In this document: in pieces, positions 35,799 to 46,039 of the stretch
How positions within the stretch are numbered: the first letter of the stretch is position 1
Layout: every line of letters starts with the position of its first letter
Source of the DNA: Clostridium pasteurianum BC1
Lineage (GTDB): Bacteria > Bacillota > Clostridia > Clostridiales > Clostridiaceae
NCBI RefSeq assembly: GCF_000389635.1
Contig: NC_021182.1
Span: forward strand, 2,356,001-2,420,000
DNA: 64,000 nucleotides
Direction: 5' to 3'
The notes under the pieces: model-generated
Database searches by the model: none
What the model was told of the DNA's origin: nothing
The model's input: only the letters and a program-made list of their open reading frames with translations
Program-made: the position numbers and the translations under genes

Positions 35799-36452
35799 AT
35801 GAAGAAAATTTATGATACCATTTTATTTGATCTAGATGGGACTTTAACTGATCCTAAATTAGGTATTACAAAATCCATCCAATATTCATTAAAGTACTTT
35901 GGTATATTTGAAAATAATCTTGATGATTTAAAAAAATTTATTGGACCGCCTCTTAAGGATTCCTTTAAAGAATATTATAATTTCAGTGATACTGACGCAA
36001 ATAGTGCAGTAGATAAATATAGAGAATATTTTGCTGATAAGGGTATATTTGAAAATAGATTATATACGGGCATAATTGAGTTACTGAATAAACTTTGTAG
36101 TGAAGAAAAGAATTTAATTATAGCTACATCAAAACCTACTGTTTTTGCTGAACGGATATTAAAACATTTTAACATACACCAATATTTTAAATTTGTAGCT
36201 GGTAGTAATCTGGATGGAACACAAAGCAAAAAAGGAGAAGTAATTTCTTATGCATTGAAGCAGGGTAAATACTGGGATAAGGATAAAATAATTATGGTAG
36301 GAGATAGAAAATATGATGTTATTGGAGCAAAAGAAGCAAAAATTGATTCAATAGGGGTATTATATGGTTATGGCTCCTTTGAGGAATTGAAAAAAGAAAG
36401 ACCTGAATATATAGCTAAAAATATTGATGAATTAAGCAAAATATTAGTTTGA
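35799..36452 (+). CDS. HAD-superfamily hydrolase (phosphoglycolate phosphatase-like)
   Basis: A 217-residue phosphatase. Motif I FDLDGTLTDP with the nucleophile Asp near residue 9, motif II ATSKP near residue 108, motif III Lys near 140 and motif IV MVGDRKYDVIGAKE near residue 168 are all present, with a helical cap between. It is of the Gph/PpaX-like subgroup; substrate unknown. The ATG at 35799 follows AGAAAGGAATTTT and aligns with the family start; the ORF's earlier ATG at 35736 has no ribosome site. Confidence 0.9.
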   Translation: MKKIYDTILFDLDGTLTDPKLGITKSIQYSLKYFGIFENNLDDLKKFIGPPLKDSFKEYYNFSDTDANSAVDKYREYFADKGIFENRLYTGIIELLNKLCSEEKNLIIATSKPTVFAERILKHFNIHQYFKFVAGSNLDGTQSKKGEVISYALKQGKYWDKDKIIMVGDRKYDVIGAKEAKIDSIGVLYGYGSFEELKKERPEYIAKNIDELSKILV

Positions 36453-36582
36453 TTTTTATGTATTGATTAATGTATAATAGAAATTTTGATGAAATTATTT
36501 AAATATTTCAAATAATATAGTAAATTATGTATGTATACTTTAAACTTTTAAATAGAAATGTTACAATAAACTTATTAAAATA

Positions 36583-36622
36583 GAAACCGTCTCATTATAA
36601 TTAATATTTGAGACGGTTTTTA
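36583..36622 (+). terminator. Intrinsic terminator after the HAD gene
   Basis: AAACCGTCTCA pairs with TGAGACGGTTT, followed by T residues. Confidence 0.88.
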
Positions 36623-36737
36623 TATTAGGTATCTGGAAATAAATAATAAGTTAAATATACTAGTGTACTGACTGGTTATTTCTCTGATGATGCCTTGATT
36701 AAAAAACCAGATTTTGTAATAGATAGGAGAATAATTT

Positions 36738-37244
36738 ATGGATTCATTGATTAAGACAAAGGTAGAAAATTTTAACTTAAGACTTGCTGAGGAAAAAGAC
36801 GCAGCACTAATTTTAGAATTTATTAATGGGCTTGCTCATTATGAAAACTTGACAGATGAAGTGGTTGCTACAGAAGAAATTCTCAAAGAATTTTTATTTG
36901 AAAAGAAAATGGCAGAAGTTATAATTGGAGAATATAATGGTGAAGCAGTAGCATTTGCATTGTTTTTTCATAATTTCTCAACATTTTTAGGACGACCAGG
37001 AATATATTTAGAAGATTTATATATAAAACCTGAAATGAGAGGCAAGGGATTTGGAAAAGTAATACTTTCATTTTTGGGAAAGCTAGCAATTGAAAGAAAA
37101 TGTGGTAGAGTTGAATGGTCATGTCTTGATTGGAATGAACCATCTATAAAATTCTATAAACAAATGGGAGCAGTTCCAATGGAGGAGTGGACTGTATATA
37201 GAGTAACTGGTAAAGATTTAAGTTGTTTAGCTTCAGAATTTTAA
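36738..37244 (+). CDS. GNAT-family N-acetyltransferase (diamine/thialysine type)
   Basis: A 168-residue acetyltransferase. YLEDLYIKPEMRGKGFGKVILSFLGKLA near 93-120 carries the acetyl-CoA motif, and VEWSCLDWNEPSIKFYKQMGA the following motif. This pattern (EDLYV-P--RG-G-GK, W-VLDWN-PSI-FY---GA) is that of the spermidine/spermine and thialysine N-acetyltransferase-like group, so a polyamine or amino-acid amine is a fair guess. AGGAGAATAATTT precedes the ATG. It lies 3.5 kb before the pot-type transporter; a link is speculative. Confidence 0.87.
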   Translation: MDSLIKTKVENFNLRLAEEKDAALILEFINGLAHYENLTDEVVATEEILKEFLFEKKMAEVIIGEYNGEAVAFALFFHNFSTFLGRPGIYLEDLYIKPEMRGKGFGKVILSFLGKLAIERKCGRVEWSCLDWNEPSIKFYKQMGAVPMEEWTVYRVTGKDLSCLASEF

Positions 37245-37366
37245 TCTAGCAAAAATTACAGTTTAATAAGAGTACTACATAGATTTTAAGATATACTTAT
37301 TTTCACAGGACAGAATAATATCTGTTTTATAGAAGAAATATATATAGTAATGAGAGGAGTTTTATC

Positions 37367-38596
37367 ATGGATTATAACTTTTTTAAAAAATATGCCAGCC
37401 TTATAGTTAAAGAAGGTATTAATATTCAAAAGGATCAGATTCTTGTTATAAATTCTCCAATAGAATGTGCAGAATTTACTAGAGAAATTTCAGAAATAGC
37501 CTATAGAGAAGGAGCTAGGGATGTAGAAGTTAGCTGGAATGATGAATTACTGGCAAAAATTAAATACTTAAATGCTCCAGAAGAGATTTTTGAAGAATTT
37601 CCTAACTGGAGAAAGGAATTATACGTATCTTATGCAGAGAAAGGCGCAGCATTTTTAAGTATTTCAGCTTCAGATCCAGAACTAATGAAGGATGTAAAGC
37701 CAGAAAGACTTATGAAAGCAAATAAAGCTTCCAGTACCGCACTAAGAGATTATAGAGAAAGACTTATGAGTGATAAAAATGTATGGTGTGTGGTGTCTGT
37801 ACCTACTAAAGCTTGGGCAAAAAAGGTATTTCCTGAGGTAAGTGAAGAATTAGCTGTAGAAAAGCTTTGGAGTGCCATTTTTAAGGCGGTAAGATCTGAT
37901 GTAGAAGATTCTGTGGCTTCCTGGGAAGAACATAAAAATAATTTGAAAAAGAGTATGAATTTCTTAAATGAAAATAATTTTAAATATCTTCATTATAAAA
38001 ATTCGTTGGGTACAGATTTAAAAATAGAGTTACCTGAAAATCATCTATGGTTAGGTGGATCTTCTCATGCACCTGAAAATATTGAATTCATAGCTAATAT
38101 TCCTACAGAAGAGGTATTCACATTGCCTAAAAAAACTGGAGTAAATGGCATAGTAGTAAGTTCCAAACCATTAAATTACAGAGGAAATCTAATTGAAGAT
38201 TTTTCAATTACCTTTAAGGAAGGTAAAATTATAGATTTTACAGCAAAAAAGGGTTACGATAGCCTGAAAAGCCTCATAGATACAGATGAAGGTAGTAAAT
38301 ATCTTGGAGAAGTTGCATTAGTTCCTTATGATTCGCCTATTTCAAATTCAAATATATTATTTTATAATACATTATTTGACGAGAATGCTTCCTGTCACTT
38401 GGCTATAGGTGAGGCTTATCCTGTATGCATAAAAAATGGGGAAAATATGTCAAAAGATGAACTTAAAAGTATTGGAGTTAATAATTCAATGGAGCACGTA
38501 GATTTTATGATAGGAACATCAGATCTTAGCATAATAGGTATTAAAGAAAATGGAGAAGAAGTAACAGTGTTCAAGAATGGAAATTTTCTGTATTAA
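37367..38596 (+). CDS. Aminopeptidase (M29 family)
   Basis: A 409-residue metallo-aminopeptidase of the AmpS/PepS/thermophilic aminopeptidase family. Recognisable are YASLIVKEGINIQKDQ at the start, the NIPTEEVFTLP metal region near residue 245, and the C-terminal ASCHLAIGEAY and NNSMEHVDFMIGT segments, which supply further metal ligands. It removes N-terminal residues from peptides in the cytoplasm. Length matches the family. GAGAGGAGTTTTATC precedes the ATG. Monocistronic with a strong terminator. Confidence 0.93.
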   Translation: MDYNFFKKYASLIVKEGINIQKDQILVINSPIECAEFTREISEIAYREGARDVEVSWNDELLAKIKYLNAPEEIFEEFPNWRKELYVSYAEKGAAFLSISASDPELMKDVKPERLMKANKASSTALRDYRERLMSDKNVWCVVSVPTKAWAKKVFPEVSEELAVEKLWSAIFKAVRSDVEDSVASWEEHKNNLKKSMNFLNENNFKYLHYKNSLGTDLKIELPENHLWLGGSSHAPENIEFIANIPTEEVFTLPKKTGVNGIVVSSKPLNYRGNLIEDFSITFKEGKIIDFTAKKGYDSLKSLIDTDEGSKYLGEVALVPYDSPISNSNILFYNTLFDENASCHLAIGEAYPVCIKNGENMSKDELKSIGVNNSMEHVDFMIGTSDLSIIGIKENGEEVTVFKNGNFLY

Positions 38597-38645
38597 AAAA
38601 CTACTTTAGATACATGTATTAGTTTACAAATAGATTTTTATAGTT

Positions 38646-38692
38646 AAAACATTGTGAAATCAATTTGTTAAAATTGATTTCACAATGTTTTT
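38646..38692 (+). terminator. Intrinsic terminator after the M29 aminopeptidase
   Basis: AAAACATTGTGAAATCAATT pairs with AATTGATTTCACAATGTTTT, four-base loop, followed by T. The rest of the 410-base gap to 39008 is AT-rich with no other definite feature. Confidence 0.93.
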
Positions 38693-39008
38693 ATTTTTTC
38701 TAATATAATTATTTTATATTCACTAAGCAATTCTTATAAATATTGATATCACCATATTTATAAGATTTTTCTGCATATATAATTAAGTATTGTTAATGCT
38801 TTGATGGATTATTTGGCTAATTGAATACTATATAGTTTATGATTAACCAGTTAATTTGAGAAAAGTTAAATTTGATTATAAATTATTTGTCTCATATTAT
38901 TAATAATTAAACATATCTTGAAATTTTCAAAGAATATTGGTGAAAATATTAATAATATTTGTAAGTAATGATATAATTTAAATAAAAATGTTTTAAGAAG
39001 GTGATTTT

Positions 39009-39653
39009 GTGTATGAATTTTTACCTATAGTTTATAATTCTTCAGAGGGAAATGAGGTAATTAATGATTATTATTATGATAAAAATGATTCTAATTCTCT
39101 AGTAGTATTATTTCCAGGAGTTAATTATAGTTGTGAAAAACCTCTATTGCATTATGCAAGAAAAGCAGCAGTTATAGAGGGATATGATGTGCTGTGCGTT
39201 AGATATGGATATAAATTATCCAAAGATGATATTGGAAAAGAAATAATTAAAACTATAGCAGAGGAAGTTTTACAGACAATAAAAAATTGTGATAATAAAA
39301 AGTATAATAAATTATATTTCATCAGCAAGAGTATAGGTGGTGAAGTGGCTGGCAATATTGCTAATAAAATTGGATATGACAATGTAAAGTCTTTGTATTT
39401 AACTCCTACACCTAATACGTCTCAGCACATGATTAAAACTAATGCTTATGCCGTGGTAGGCACTAAAGATAAAATATTTACAGAAGAAAATATAGTATTT
39501 GTAAAAGCTTATAAAAATGTTAATTTAACATTAATTGATAATGCACAGCATTCCTTGGAGATTGATGGCAACATAGAGAAAAGCATAGAAAGTTTAAGTA
39601 AAGTAGCTGGTATTTTTAAAGAATTTCTTGAGAAAAGTAAAATTAATAATTGA
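39009..39653 (+). CDS. Alpha/beta-hydrolase-like protein
   Basis: A 214-residue cytoplasmic protein. VVLFPGVNYSCEKPLLHYAR resembles the oxyanion-hole strand and loop, YFISKSIGGEVAGNIA near residue 105 corresponds to a nucleophile elbow (S-K-S-I-G-G), and IDNAQHSLEIDG near the end provides the His of a triad. Similar small hydrolases are annotated as alpha/beta-fold family proteins of unknown substrate. The start is a GTG after AAGAAGGTGATTTT. Confidence 0.75.
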   Translation: MYEFLPIVYNSSEGNEVINDYYYDKNDSNSLVVLFPGVNYSCEKPLLHYARKAAVIEGYDVLCVRYGYKLSKDDIGKEIIKTIAEEVLQTIKNCDNKKYNKLYFISKSIGGEVAGNIANKIGYDNVKSLYLTPTPNTSQHMIKTNAYAVVGTKDKIFTEENIVFVKAYKNVNLTLIDNAQHSLEIDGNIEKSIESLSKVAGIFKEFLEKSKINN

Positions 39654-39792
39654 AAGAGTATGCTTAATTATTAAAACATACTAATAGCAATTCAAACAAG
39701 AAATACCATAAGGATAATAGAATTAGCAGAGTAGAGTAGTACCAAAAGAGATGAATTGATTTTAAATAAAATATAGATAGGAGTTAATGTAT

Positions 39793-40569
39793 ATGTCAAA
39801 AAAATTACCAGTATTGTTTATTGGACATGGAAGTCCTATGAATGCTATATTAGACAATTCCTACACAAAGGCTTTAAAAAAAATTGCAGATGAAATTGGG
39901 AGACCTGAAGCTATACTTGTAGTGTCAGCTCACTGGCAAACTAGAGGTACATATATTACTTATAAAGATGAACCAACTCAAATTTATGATTTCTACGGAT
40001 TCCCTGAGGAATTATATAATATAAAATATAAGCCTAAAAATTGTGAAAAATATTCTAAAATTATATTAGAGGAATTAAAGGGTGAGAATATAAAATCAAC
40101 AAATGAATGGGGATTAGATCACGCCTCTTGGGCTGTACTAATTCATATGTACCCAAAGGCAGATATACCTGTAATAGAAATGAGTTTAAATATACTTTTG
40201 GATGAAGAAGGCCATTATGAGCTGGGTAAAAAGTTGTACAAACTTAGAGAAAAGGGAATACTTGTCATAGGAAGCGGAAATATAGTTCATAACCTAATGA
40301 ATTTTAGGGAGGAAATAGATGCTGAACCATTTAAATGGGCAGTAGATTTTGATAAATATATATCAGATGCAGTAAAATATAAACAACATGATAAATTAAT
40401 TAATTATAAAAATGTTGGGAAAATTGCACAGTTATCAGTGCCAACGGATGAACACTATCTACCACTTTTATATACAGCAGCAATGCAATGGGAAAAAGAA
40501 GGAGCAGAGTTTGAATATGAAGGTATACAAAATGCTTCCATGTCTATGAGGTGCATAAAAATAGAATAG
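39793..40569 (+). CDS. Class III extradiol dioxygenase-like protein (YgiD/DODA family)
   Basis: A 258-residue protein of the LigB-type superfamily. Metal-ligand motifs are visible: FIGHGSPMNAI near residue 10, VSAHWQTRG near 45, GLDHASWAVLIHMYP near 115 and the C-terminal PTDEHYLPLLYTAA. YgiD of E. coli can act as a 4,5-DOPA extradiol dioxygenase in vitro, but an oxygen-dependent role is puzzling in an anaerobe. The ATG at 39793 is spaced better from GATAGGAG than the ATG two codons earlier (39787). Confidence 0.88.
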   Translation: MSKKLPVLFIGHGSPMNAILDNSYTKALKKIADEIGRPEAILVVSAHWQTRGTYITYKDEPTQIYDFYGFPEELYNIKYKPKNCEKYSKIILEELKGENIKSTNEWGLDHASWAVLIHMYPKADIPVIEMSLNILLDEEGHYELGKKLYKLREKGILVIGSGNIVHNLMNFREEIDAEPFKWAVDFDKYISDAVKYKQHDKLINYKNVGKIAQLSVPTDEHYLPLLYTAAMQWEKEGAEFEYEGIQNASMSMRCIKIE

Positions 40570-40614
40570 ATATTATCACAGCGGTTAGCCAGGGGAGAAA
40601 GTTATAGGTATTAA

Positions 40615-40643
40615 TTGACATAAAGTTTACATAAGACTATAAT
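40615..40643 (+). promoter_or_regulatory. Consensus promoter of the pot-type operon
   Basis: TTGACA (40615-40620), 17 bases, TATAAT (40638-40643), a perfect match to the vegetative consensus, about 66 bases before the potA start. Confidence 0.85.
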
Positions 40644-40708
40644 AAATTTAATTCCTAGGCTTTATATATGAAAACTAAGTGATATTTTAGAATTAGGGGG
40701 AAGAAATT

Positions 40709-41779
40709 TTGTCAGATATTATATTGGACATGGATAAAGTTGAAAAAAGATTTGATAATTTAAAAGTAGTTGATAATCTATCATTGAAAATTAAAGAAGG
40801 AGAATTTCTAACACTTTTAGGACCCAGCGGCTGCGGTAAAACTACTACACTTAGAATGATTGCTGGTTTTGAAGCTCCAAGCAGCGGCAGAATTTTATTA
40901 GAAAATGAACATGTTGAAAATAAACAGCCCCATGAAAGAAATGTTAATACAGTATTTCAGAATTATGCGCTTTTCCCGCATATGAATGTATTTGATAATA
41001 TTGCCTATAGTCTTAAAATTAAGAAGGTAAATAAAAAAGAAATTACTGAAAGAGTAAATGATATGTTAAGCTTAGTACAACTTAAGGGATATGAGAAAAG
41101 AAAGCCAAGTCAATTAAGTGGTGGACAGAGACAAAGGGTTGCCATAGCAAGAGCATTAATAAACAGTCCAAAGGTTTTACTTTTAGATGAACCTTTAGGT
41201 GCCTTAGATTTAAAGCTTAGAAAACAAATGCAGTTAGAATTAAAAAGACTTCAAAAAAAGCTAGGTATAACTTTTATTTATGTCACTCATGACCAGGAAG
41301 AAGCTTTAAATATGTCAGATAGAATTGCAGTAATGAATAAAGGAATAATAGAACAAGTTGGTACACCAGAAGAAATATATGAAAAACCTAAAACAAAATT
41401 TGTGGCTGGGTTTATAGGTGAATCCAATTTAATTAAAGCTTATGTTGAAAAAGAGGAAAATAATAAGTTTTTTGTAAAAATTGGTGATGATATTATGAAG
41501 GTTGAAAATATAAGCAAAGATATCATCAATAAAGATGTTTATGTTTCAGTACGACCAGAAAGTGTAAAATATTCTATAGATAAAAAACCTTTTAGTCTCA
41601 AAGCTACAATAAAAGAACATGGTTATAGTGGCTCATTAATTAAAACAATTGCTACATTAATAAGTGGACAAGAAATATTAATTTATGATTATAGTAAAAA
41701 ATCATTATTACCTAAAATAGGTACTGAGGTATGGCTATTTTGGGAATCTGGAGACATGACAATGGTTGCAGATGGGTAG
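40709..41779 (+). CDS. potA: ABC transporter ATPase, spermidine/putrescine type
   Basis: A 356-residue ATPase subunit. Walker [14 protein letters not shown], signature [15 protein letters not shown], Walker [13 protein letters not shown] and the H-loop [18 protein letters not shown] are in order, and a C-terminal TOBE domain follows ([11 protein letters not shown] near residue 280). It powers import through the two permeases encoded next. Translation begins at TTG after GGGGGAAGAAATT. First gene of a five-gene operon. The family also includes importers of other cations and opines, so the polyamine substrate is inferred from the full PotABCD set. Confidence 0.92.
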   Translation: MSDIILDMDKVEKRFDNLKVVDNLSLKIKEGEFLTLLGPSGCGKTTTLRMIAGFEAPSSGRILLENEHVENKQPHERNVNTVFQNYALFPHMNVFDNIAYSLKIKKVNKKEITERVNDMLSLVQLKGYEKRKPSQLSGGQRQRVAIARALINSPKVLLLDEPLGALDLKLRKQMQLELKRLQKKLGITFIYVTHDQEEALNMSDRIAVMNKGIIEQVGTPEEIYEKPKTKFVAGFIGESNLIKAYVEKEENNKFFVKIGDDIMKVENISKDIINKDVYVSVRPESVKYSIDKKPFSLKATIKEHGYSGSLIKTIATLISGQEILIYDYSKKSLLPKIGTEVWLFWESGDMTMVADG

Positions 41780-41790
41780 GTGAGAAGAAT

Positions 41791-42651
41791 ATGAAAGAGA
41801 AAAAAACAGGTATATCAAAATTAGTTACAACAATACCTATTTCACTATGGATGTTAATTTTTGTAGCCATACCACTTTTATATATAATATTCATAAGTTT
41901 TATGCAAAGGGGAACAGATGGAGGAGTTATTTATACTCCAACTATTGAGAACTATACGAGAATGGGAAGTCCATTATATTTTAAAGTATTTATGGATTCA
42001 TTAATTATAGCATTTATTACTACGGTGTTAACTTTGATATTAGGGTATCCTTTTGCATATTTTTCTTCCAAAGTACCAAAGAAGTTTAGCATTATAGTGC
42101 TAATAATTATAATTGTACCATTTTGGACTAATTCTCTCATAAGGACTTATGGTTGGATTATACTTTTAAGATCTCAGGGAATTATAAATCATTTTCTCAT
42201 GTTAGCAGGAATAATTAAAGAGCCATTAGAAATGTTATATACCTATGGTGCAGTACTTATAGGTATGGTATACACTATGTTTCCATTTATGGTGCTTCCA
42301 CTATACAATTCCATAGAAAAATTAGATAGAAGTTATATTGAAGCGGCAAAAGATTTAGGTGCCAGCAGATTAAGAACCTTTTGGACAATAACAATTCCAC
42401 TAACTATGTCAGGTATAATAGCTGGATGTATACTTGTATTTATACCATCTGTAGGATTATTTTTTATACCAGATTTAATGGGAGGAAGCAAGGTAATGCT
42501 AATAGGCAATTTAATAAGAAATCAGTTCCTGGTGTCAAGAGATTGGCCTTTTGGTGCAGCACTTTCTATTGCCATGATATTGGTTTCACTTTTATTAATG
42601 GGTATATATGTAAAAATAGCGGGTAAAAAGGTTGATATGGAGGTATTTTAA
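41791..42651 (+). CDS. potB: ABC transporter permease, PotB type
   Basis: A 286-residue inner-membrane permease with about six membrane segments. The EAA loop motif YIEAAKDLGASRLRTFWTITIPLTMSG lies near residue 190, where PotA docks. The ATG at 41791 follows AGGTGAGAAGAAT and lies 11 bases after the potA stop; the ORF extends upstream into potA without support. The stop overlaps the potC start (TAATG). Confidence 0.92.
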   Translation: MKEKKTGISKLVTTIPISLWMLIFVAIPLLYIIFISFMQRGTDGGVIYTPTIENYTRMGSPLYFKVFMDSLIIAFITTVLTLILGYPFAYFSSKVPKKFSIIVLIIIIVPFWTNSLIRTYGWIILLRSQGIINHFLMLAGIIKEPLEMLYTYGAVLIGMVYTMFPFMVLPLYNSIEKLDRSYIEAAKDLGASRLRTFWTITIPLTMSGIIAGCILVFIPSVGLFFIPDLMGGSKVMLIGNLIRNQFLVSRDWPFGAALSIAMILVSLLLMGIYVKIAGKKVDMEVF

Positions 42652-43433
42652 TGGAAACAAAAGCATTAAAAAGGTTGTCTGATTTATACATATTACTTAT
42701 ATTCGCATTTTTATATATTCCAATAATAGTTATAGTAATATATTCTTTTAATGCATCAAAAAGTAATGCAGTATGGACAGGTTTTACCTTTGATTGGTAT
42801 GCAAAATTAATTAATGATGATGATGTATTAAGTGCTATACAGAATAGTTTGACAATAGCAGCTTTTAGTACAGTACTTTCAGCTATTATTGGAACTATAG
42901 GTGCTGTTGGATTGCATAAATATAAGTTTAAAGGTAAAGGTGTAGTTAATCTGTTATTATACATACCTATAGTAATACCAGAAATAATAATGGGTATCTC
43001 TTTGTTAGTATATTTTTCTATGCTTCAAATGAATTTTGGTATATTTACCTTAGTACTTGCTCATACAACTTTTTGTATGCCTTTTGTTTTAATTAATGTT
43101 AAAGCAAGGTTAGCAGGTTTTGATTCCTCTATTGAAGAGGCAGCTATGGATTTAGGAGCCAATGAATTTACTGTTTTTAGGACTATAACTTTACCAATAA
43201 TTTTTCCGGCAGTAATATCAGGAGCTATGTTGGCTTTTGCATTGTCTTTGGATGATGTAATAATAAATTTTTTTGTAGGAGGACCAGAAAGTACTACTTT
43301 ACCTATAAAAATATTTTCAATGCTGAGGTTTGGCCTTTCAGGAGAAATAAATGCCATATGTACAGTAATGCTAGTTATAACTTTTTTAGTTCTAATTGTC
43401 TCACAGACTATTAAGCTAAAAGTGCAAAAATAA
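42651..43433 (+). CDS. potC: ABC transporter permease, PotC type
   Basis: A 260-residue permease with about six membrane segments, partner of PotB. Family traits include YIPIIVIVIYSFNASK near the N-terminus and the EAA motif SIEEAAMDLGANEFTVFRTITLPIIFP near residue 165. Overlap with potB by TAATG suggests translational coupling and equal production. Confidence 0.92.
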   Translation: METKALKRLSDLYILLIFAFLYIPIIVIVIYSFNASKSNAVWTGFTFDWYAKLINDDDVLSAIQNSLTIAAFSTVLSAIIGTIGAVGLHKYKFKGKGVVNLLLYIPIVIPEIIMGISLLVYFSMLQMNFGIFTLVLAHTTFCMPFVLINVKARLAGFDSSIEEAAMDLGANEFTVFRTITLPIIFPAVISGAMLAFALSLDDVIINFFVGGPESTTLPIKIFSMLRFGLSGEINAICTVMLVITFLVLIVSQTIKLKVQK

Positions 43434-43452
43434 AGTTTTAGGAGTGATTTTA

Positions 43453-44535
43453 ATGTCAAAGAAATTATTTAAAGTTCTTAGTATTCTACTAATATTTTTA
43501 GTAGCTATATTGTCATTTGCAGGATGTTCAAGCAAAAATTCCACTACTTCCAAAAGTAGCGGAGAAAAAGTAGTAAATATTTTTACTTGGGCAAATTATG
43601 TGCCTGATGATGTAATTAAACAATTTGAAAAGCAAACTGGAATTAAAGTTAATTACAGCAATTTTTCTACTAATGAAGAAATGTTAGCAAAACTTCAAGC
43701 CTCAAAGGGCTCTCAGTATGATGTAATAATTTGTGCTGATTATATGGTACAGATTATGGGAAAACAAAAAGATTTATTAATTCAGCCTATAAATAAGGGC
43801 AATATTCCTAATTACAAAAATGTGGATTCTACTTATTTAGATCAATATTATGATAAGGGGAATAAATATTCCATACCTTATACTCTTGGAAGTGAAATGA
43901 TTGTATATAATCCTGATAAGGTAAAAAAGGATATTAAAGGGGTTAAGGACTTATGGGATCCTTCACTTAAGGGTTCAGAGGTACTCTTAGACGATCCAAG
44001 GTCTGTAATAGGTATGGCGCTTACAAAGCTGGGTTATAGCATAAATGAGACTGATCCTAAAAAACTTGATCAGGCAAAAGCAGAACTTAAAAACTTGAAA
44101 CAAAATGTGAAAGTATTTGATGCAGATACTCCACACAATAGTTTAATAAGTGGAGATACATCAATAGGAGTTATGTGGGGATCACAAGCTTCAGCCGCCT
44201 TGAAGGGAAATCCAAAACTTAAGATTGTATATCCAGAAGAGGGAATGCAATTTGAGGAAGACAATTTTGTAATGCCAGTAAAAGCCCCACATAAAGAAAA
44301 TGCAGAAAAATTTATTGATTTCCTACTTGACGGCAAGGTAAATAATGATATAACTAATAATATAGAGTATATAAGTACAAATACAGCAGCAAAAAAATAT
44401 ATGTCAAAAGAATATTTAAATAATAAAGCTGTTTATGTTCCACAGGAGGAATTCAATAAGGCCAAACATCTTGAAGATGTAGGAGATGCTACAAAGCAAT
44501 ACGATTTAATTTGGTCTGAATTTAAACAACAATAA
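43453..44535 (+). CDS. potD: Spermidine/putrescine-type substrate-binding lipoprotein
   Basis: A 360-residue extracellular binding lipoprotein. The signal peptide ends in a lipobox LSFAGC near residue 26, with a Ser/Thr/Lys-rich linker. NIFTWANYVPDDVIKQFEKQTG follows, the typical PotD/PotF start, with WGSQASAAL in the second lobe. It captures substrate and delivers it to PotBC. The ATG at 43453 follows TAGGAGTGATTTT; a GTG at 43444 overlaps that ribosome site. Substrate contacts cannot be judged reliably by eye. Confidence 0.9.
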   Translation: MSKKLFKVLSILLIFLVAILSFAGCSSKNSTTSKSSGEKVVNIFTWANYVPDDVIKQFEKQTGIKVNYSNFSTNEEMLAKLQASKGSQYDVIICADYMVQIMGKQKDLLIQPINKGNIPNYKNVDSTYLDQYYDKGNKYSIPYTLGSEMIVYNPDKVKKDIKGVKDLWDPSLKGSEVLLDDPRSVIGMALTKLGYSINETDPKKLDQAKAELKNLKQNVKVFDADTPHNSLISGDTSIGVMWGSQASAALKGNPKLKIVYPEEGMQFEEDNFVMPVKAPHKENAEKFIDFLLDGKVNNDITNNIEYISTNTAAKKYMSKEYLNNKAVYVPQEEFNKAKHLEDVGDATKQYDLIWSEFKQQ

Positions 44536-44553
44536 TTTAGGGGAAGTGAGGAT

Positions 44554-45942
44554 ATGAATATTTATGATTTAGTTATAAGCAATGGAAACATTGTAGATGT
44601 AGAACAAAAAAGGATAATAAAAGGTAATATAGGAATTTGTAAAAATAAAATATGCAAAATAACTGATAAAAATATTCAAGGTAAAATAGAAATAGATGCA
44701 AAAGGGCTCATTGTAAGTCCTGGTTTCATAGATATTCATGGCCATATTGATGGCTCCATTCCCTGTGGAAAACTTGCAGTACTTCAAGGTGTTACCACAG
44801 CTGTTGGCGGTAACTGTGGTGGCGGAATATTAGATATAGAAAAATTTTTTGATGAACAGGATGCCAGAGGCTTTTTCATTAATCAAGCCCAATTAGTAGG
44901 TCATTCCTTTAGACTAAGGGAGGCTGTTGGAATTACTAATCCCTATATTGCAGCAACAAAGCAGCAGATTGAAAAGATGTCTGATTTGCTTAAAAAATCT
45001 TTTCAGGCTGGTGCCATAGGTTTATCTTTTGGCATTGAGTATGCGCCTGGATCTTCCAAGGATGAAATTATGATTTTAAGCAAGATAGCTGAAAAATATG
45101 GTAAATTTATAGCCATACACACTAATGTAAATAATCCTAATGATTTAAGTTCTCTTGAAGACGCAATAAAAATATCTGAAATAACAGGAGCAAAGGTTTT
45201 AGTATCTCATTTTGTATATCAATATGGAACAGGTATTATGACTGAAGCACTGGAGATGATGGATAAAGCACGCCATAGAGGATTAGAGGTTTCCGCAGAC
45301 AGTGGTATGTATAGTGCTTTTTCTACTTTCATTGGTTCTACAATTTATGATGAACAGTATATGAAAAAATTTGGTTGGAAATTTGACGATCTTTTAGTTG
45401 CTACGGGAAAGTATAAAGGAAAAAGATTAACCAGAGAAACCTATGAAGAACTTAGAAGATATTCTAAAGAGGATAGTGTAATTTGCTTCACTGGAATTGA
45501 AGATGAAATATATGAGGCTTTAGCTAAGGAATATGTTATATTATCATCTGATATTGGACCTAGTCCAACAGGACGTATAAGTGAGGGTCATCCTCAAAAT
45601 GCTGGTACTTTTCCAAGATTCTTTAGAAAAATGGTTAGAGAGAAAAAAGTTCTTTCACTTATAGAGGCTATTGAAAAGTGTACTCTATTTCCTGCTGAGA
45701 GATTAGGTCTTACTAATAAGGGTAGGATGAAAATTGGTGCTGATGCAGATATAGTTATTTTTGATATTGATACTATAAGAGATAAAGCTCAATTCCCTGA
45801 TATTGGTGAACCAGATGCTAAACCAGAGGGTGTACACTTTGTTGTTGTTAATGGTAAAATTGTAGTAAATAATGGGGAATTAATTTTAAACTCTATGCCA
45901 GGTAAATCTATAAGAGATTTACCAGCTTGTACTATATGGTAA
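44554..45942 (+). CDS. Amidohydrolase, N-acyl-D-amino-acid deacylase (D-aminoacylase) type
   Basis: A 462-residue metal-dependent hydrolase. The metal motif PGFIDIHGHID is near residue 60, GVTTAVGGNCGGG near 88, FGIEYAPGS near 162, AIHTNVNN near 190 and the catalytic Asp region DIGPSP near 330; NKGRMKIGADADIVIFD is the closing beta-sandwich. D-aminoacylases release D-amino acids from N-acyl derivatives. It starts 18 bases after potD with GGGGAAGTGAGGAT, so it belongs to the transporter operon and may process an imported or periplasm-derived acylated amine or amino acid. Exact substrate unknown. Confidence 0.88.
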   Translation: MNIYDLVISNGNIVDVEQKRIIKGNIGICKNKICKITDKNIQGKIEIDAKGLIVSPGFIDIHGHIDGSIPCGKLAVLQGVTTAVGGNCGGGILDIEKFFDEQDARGFFINQAQLVGHSFRLREAVGITNPYIAATKQQIEKMSDLLKKSFQAGAIGLSFGIEYAPGSSKDEIMILSKIAEKYGKFIAIHTNVNNPNDLSSLEDAIKISEITGAKVLVSHFVYQYGTGIMTEALEMMDKARHRGLEVSADSGMYSAFSTFIGSTIYDEQYMKKFGWKFDDLLVATGKYKGKRLTRETYEELRRYSKEDSVICFTGIEDEIYEALAKEYVILSSDIGPSPTGRISEGHPQNAGTFPRFFRKMVREKKVLSLIEAIEKCTLFPAERLGLTNKGRMKIGADADIVIFDIDTIRDKAQFPDIGEPDAKPEGVHFVVVNGKIVVNNGELILNSMPGKSIRDLPACTIW

Positions 45943-46039
45943 GATTAATATTATCATACAATATACAATCTTTCGTAATTAAAACTATATGCTTCATCAG
46001 TAATATCTAGTTGGGTATTAAAATAATTTTCTTATAATG

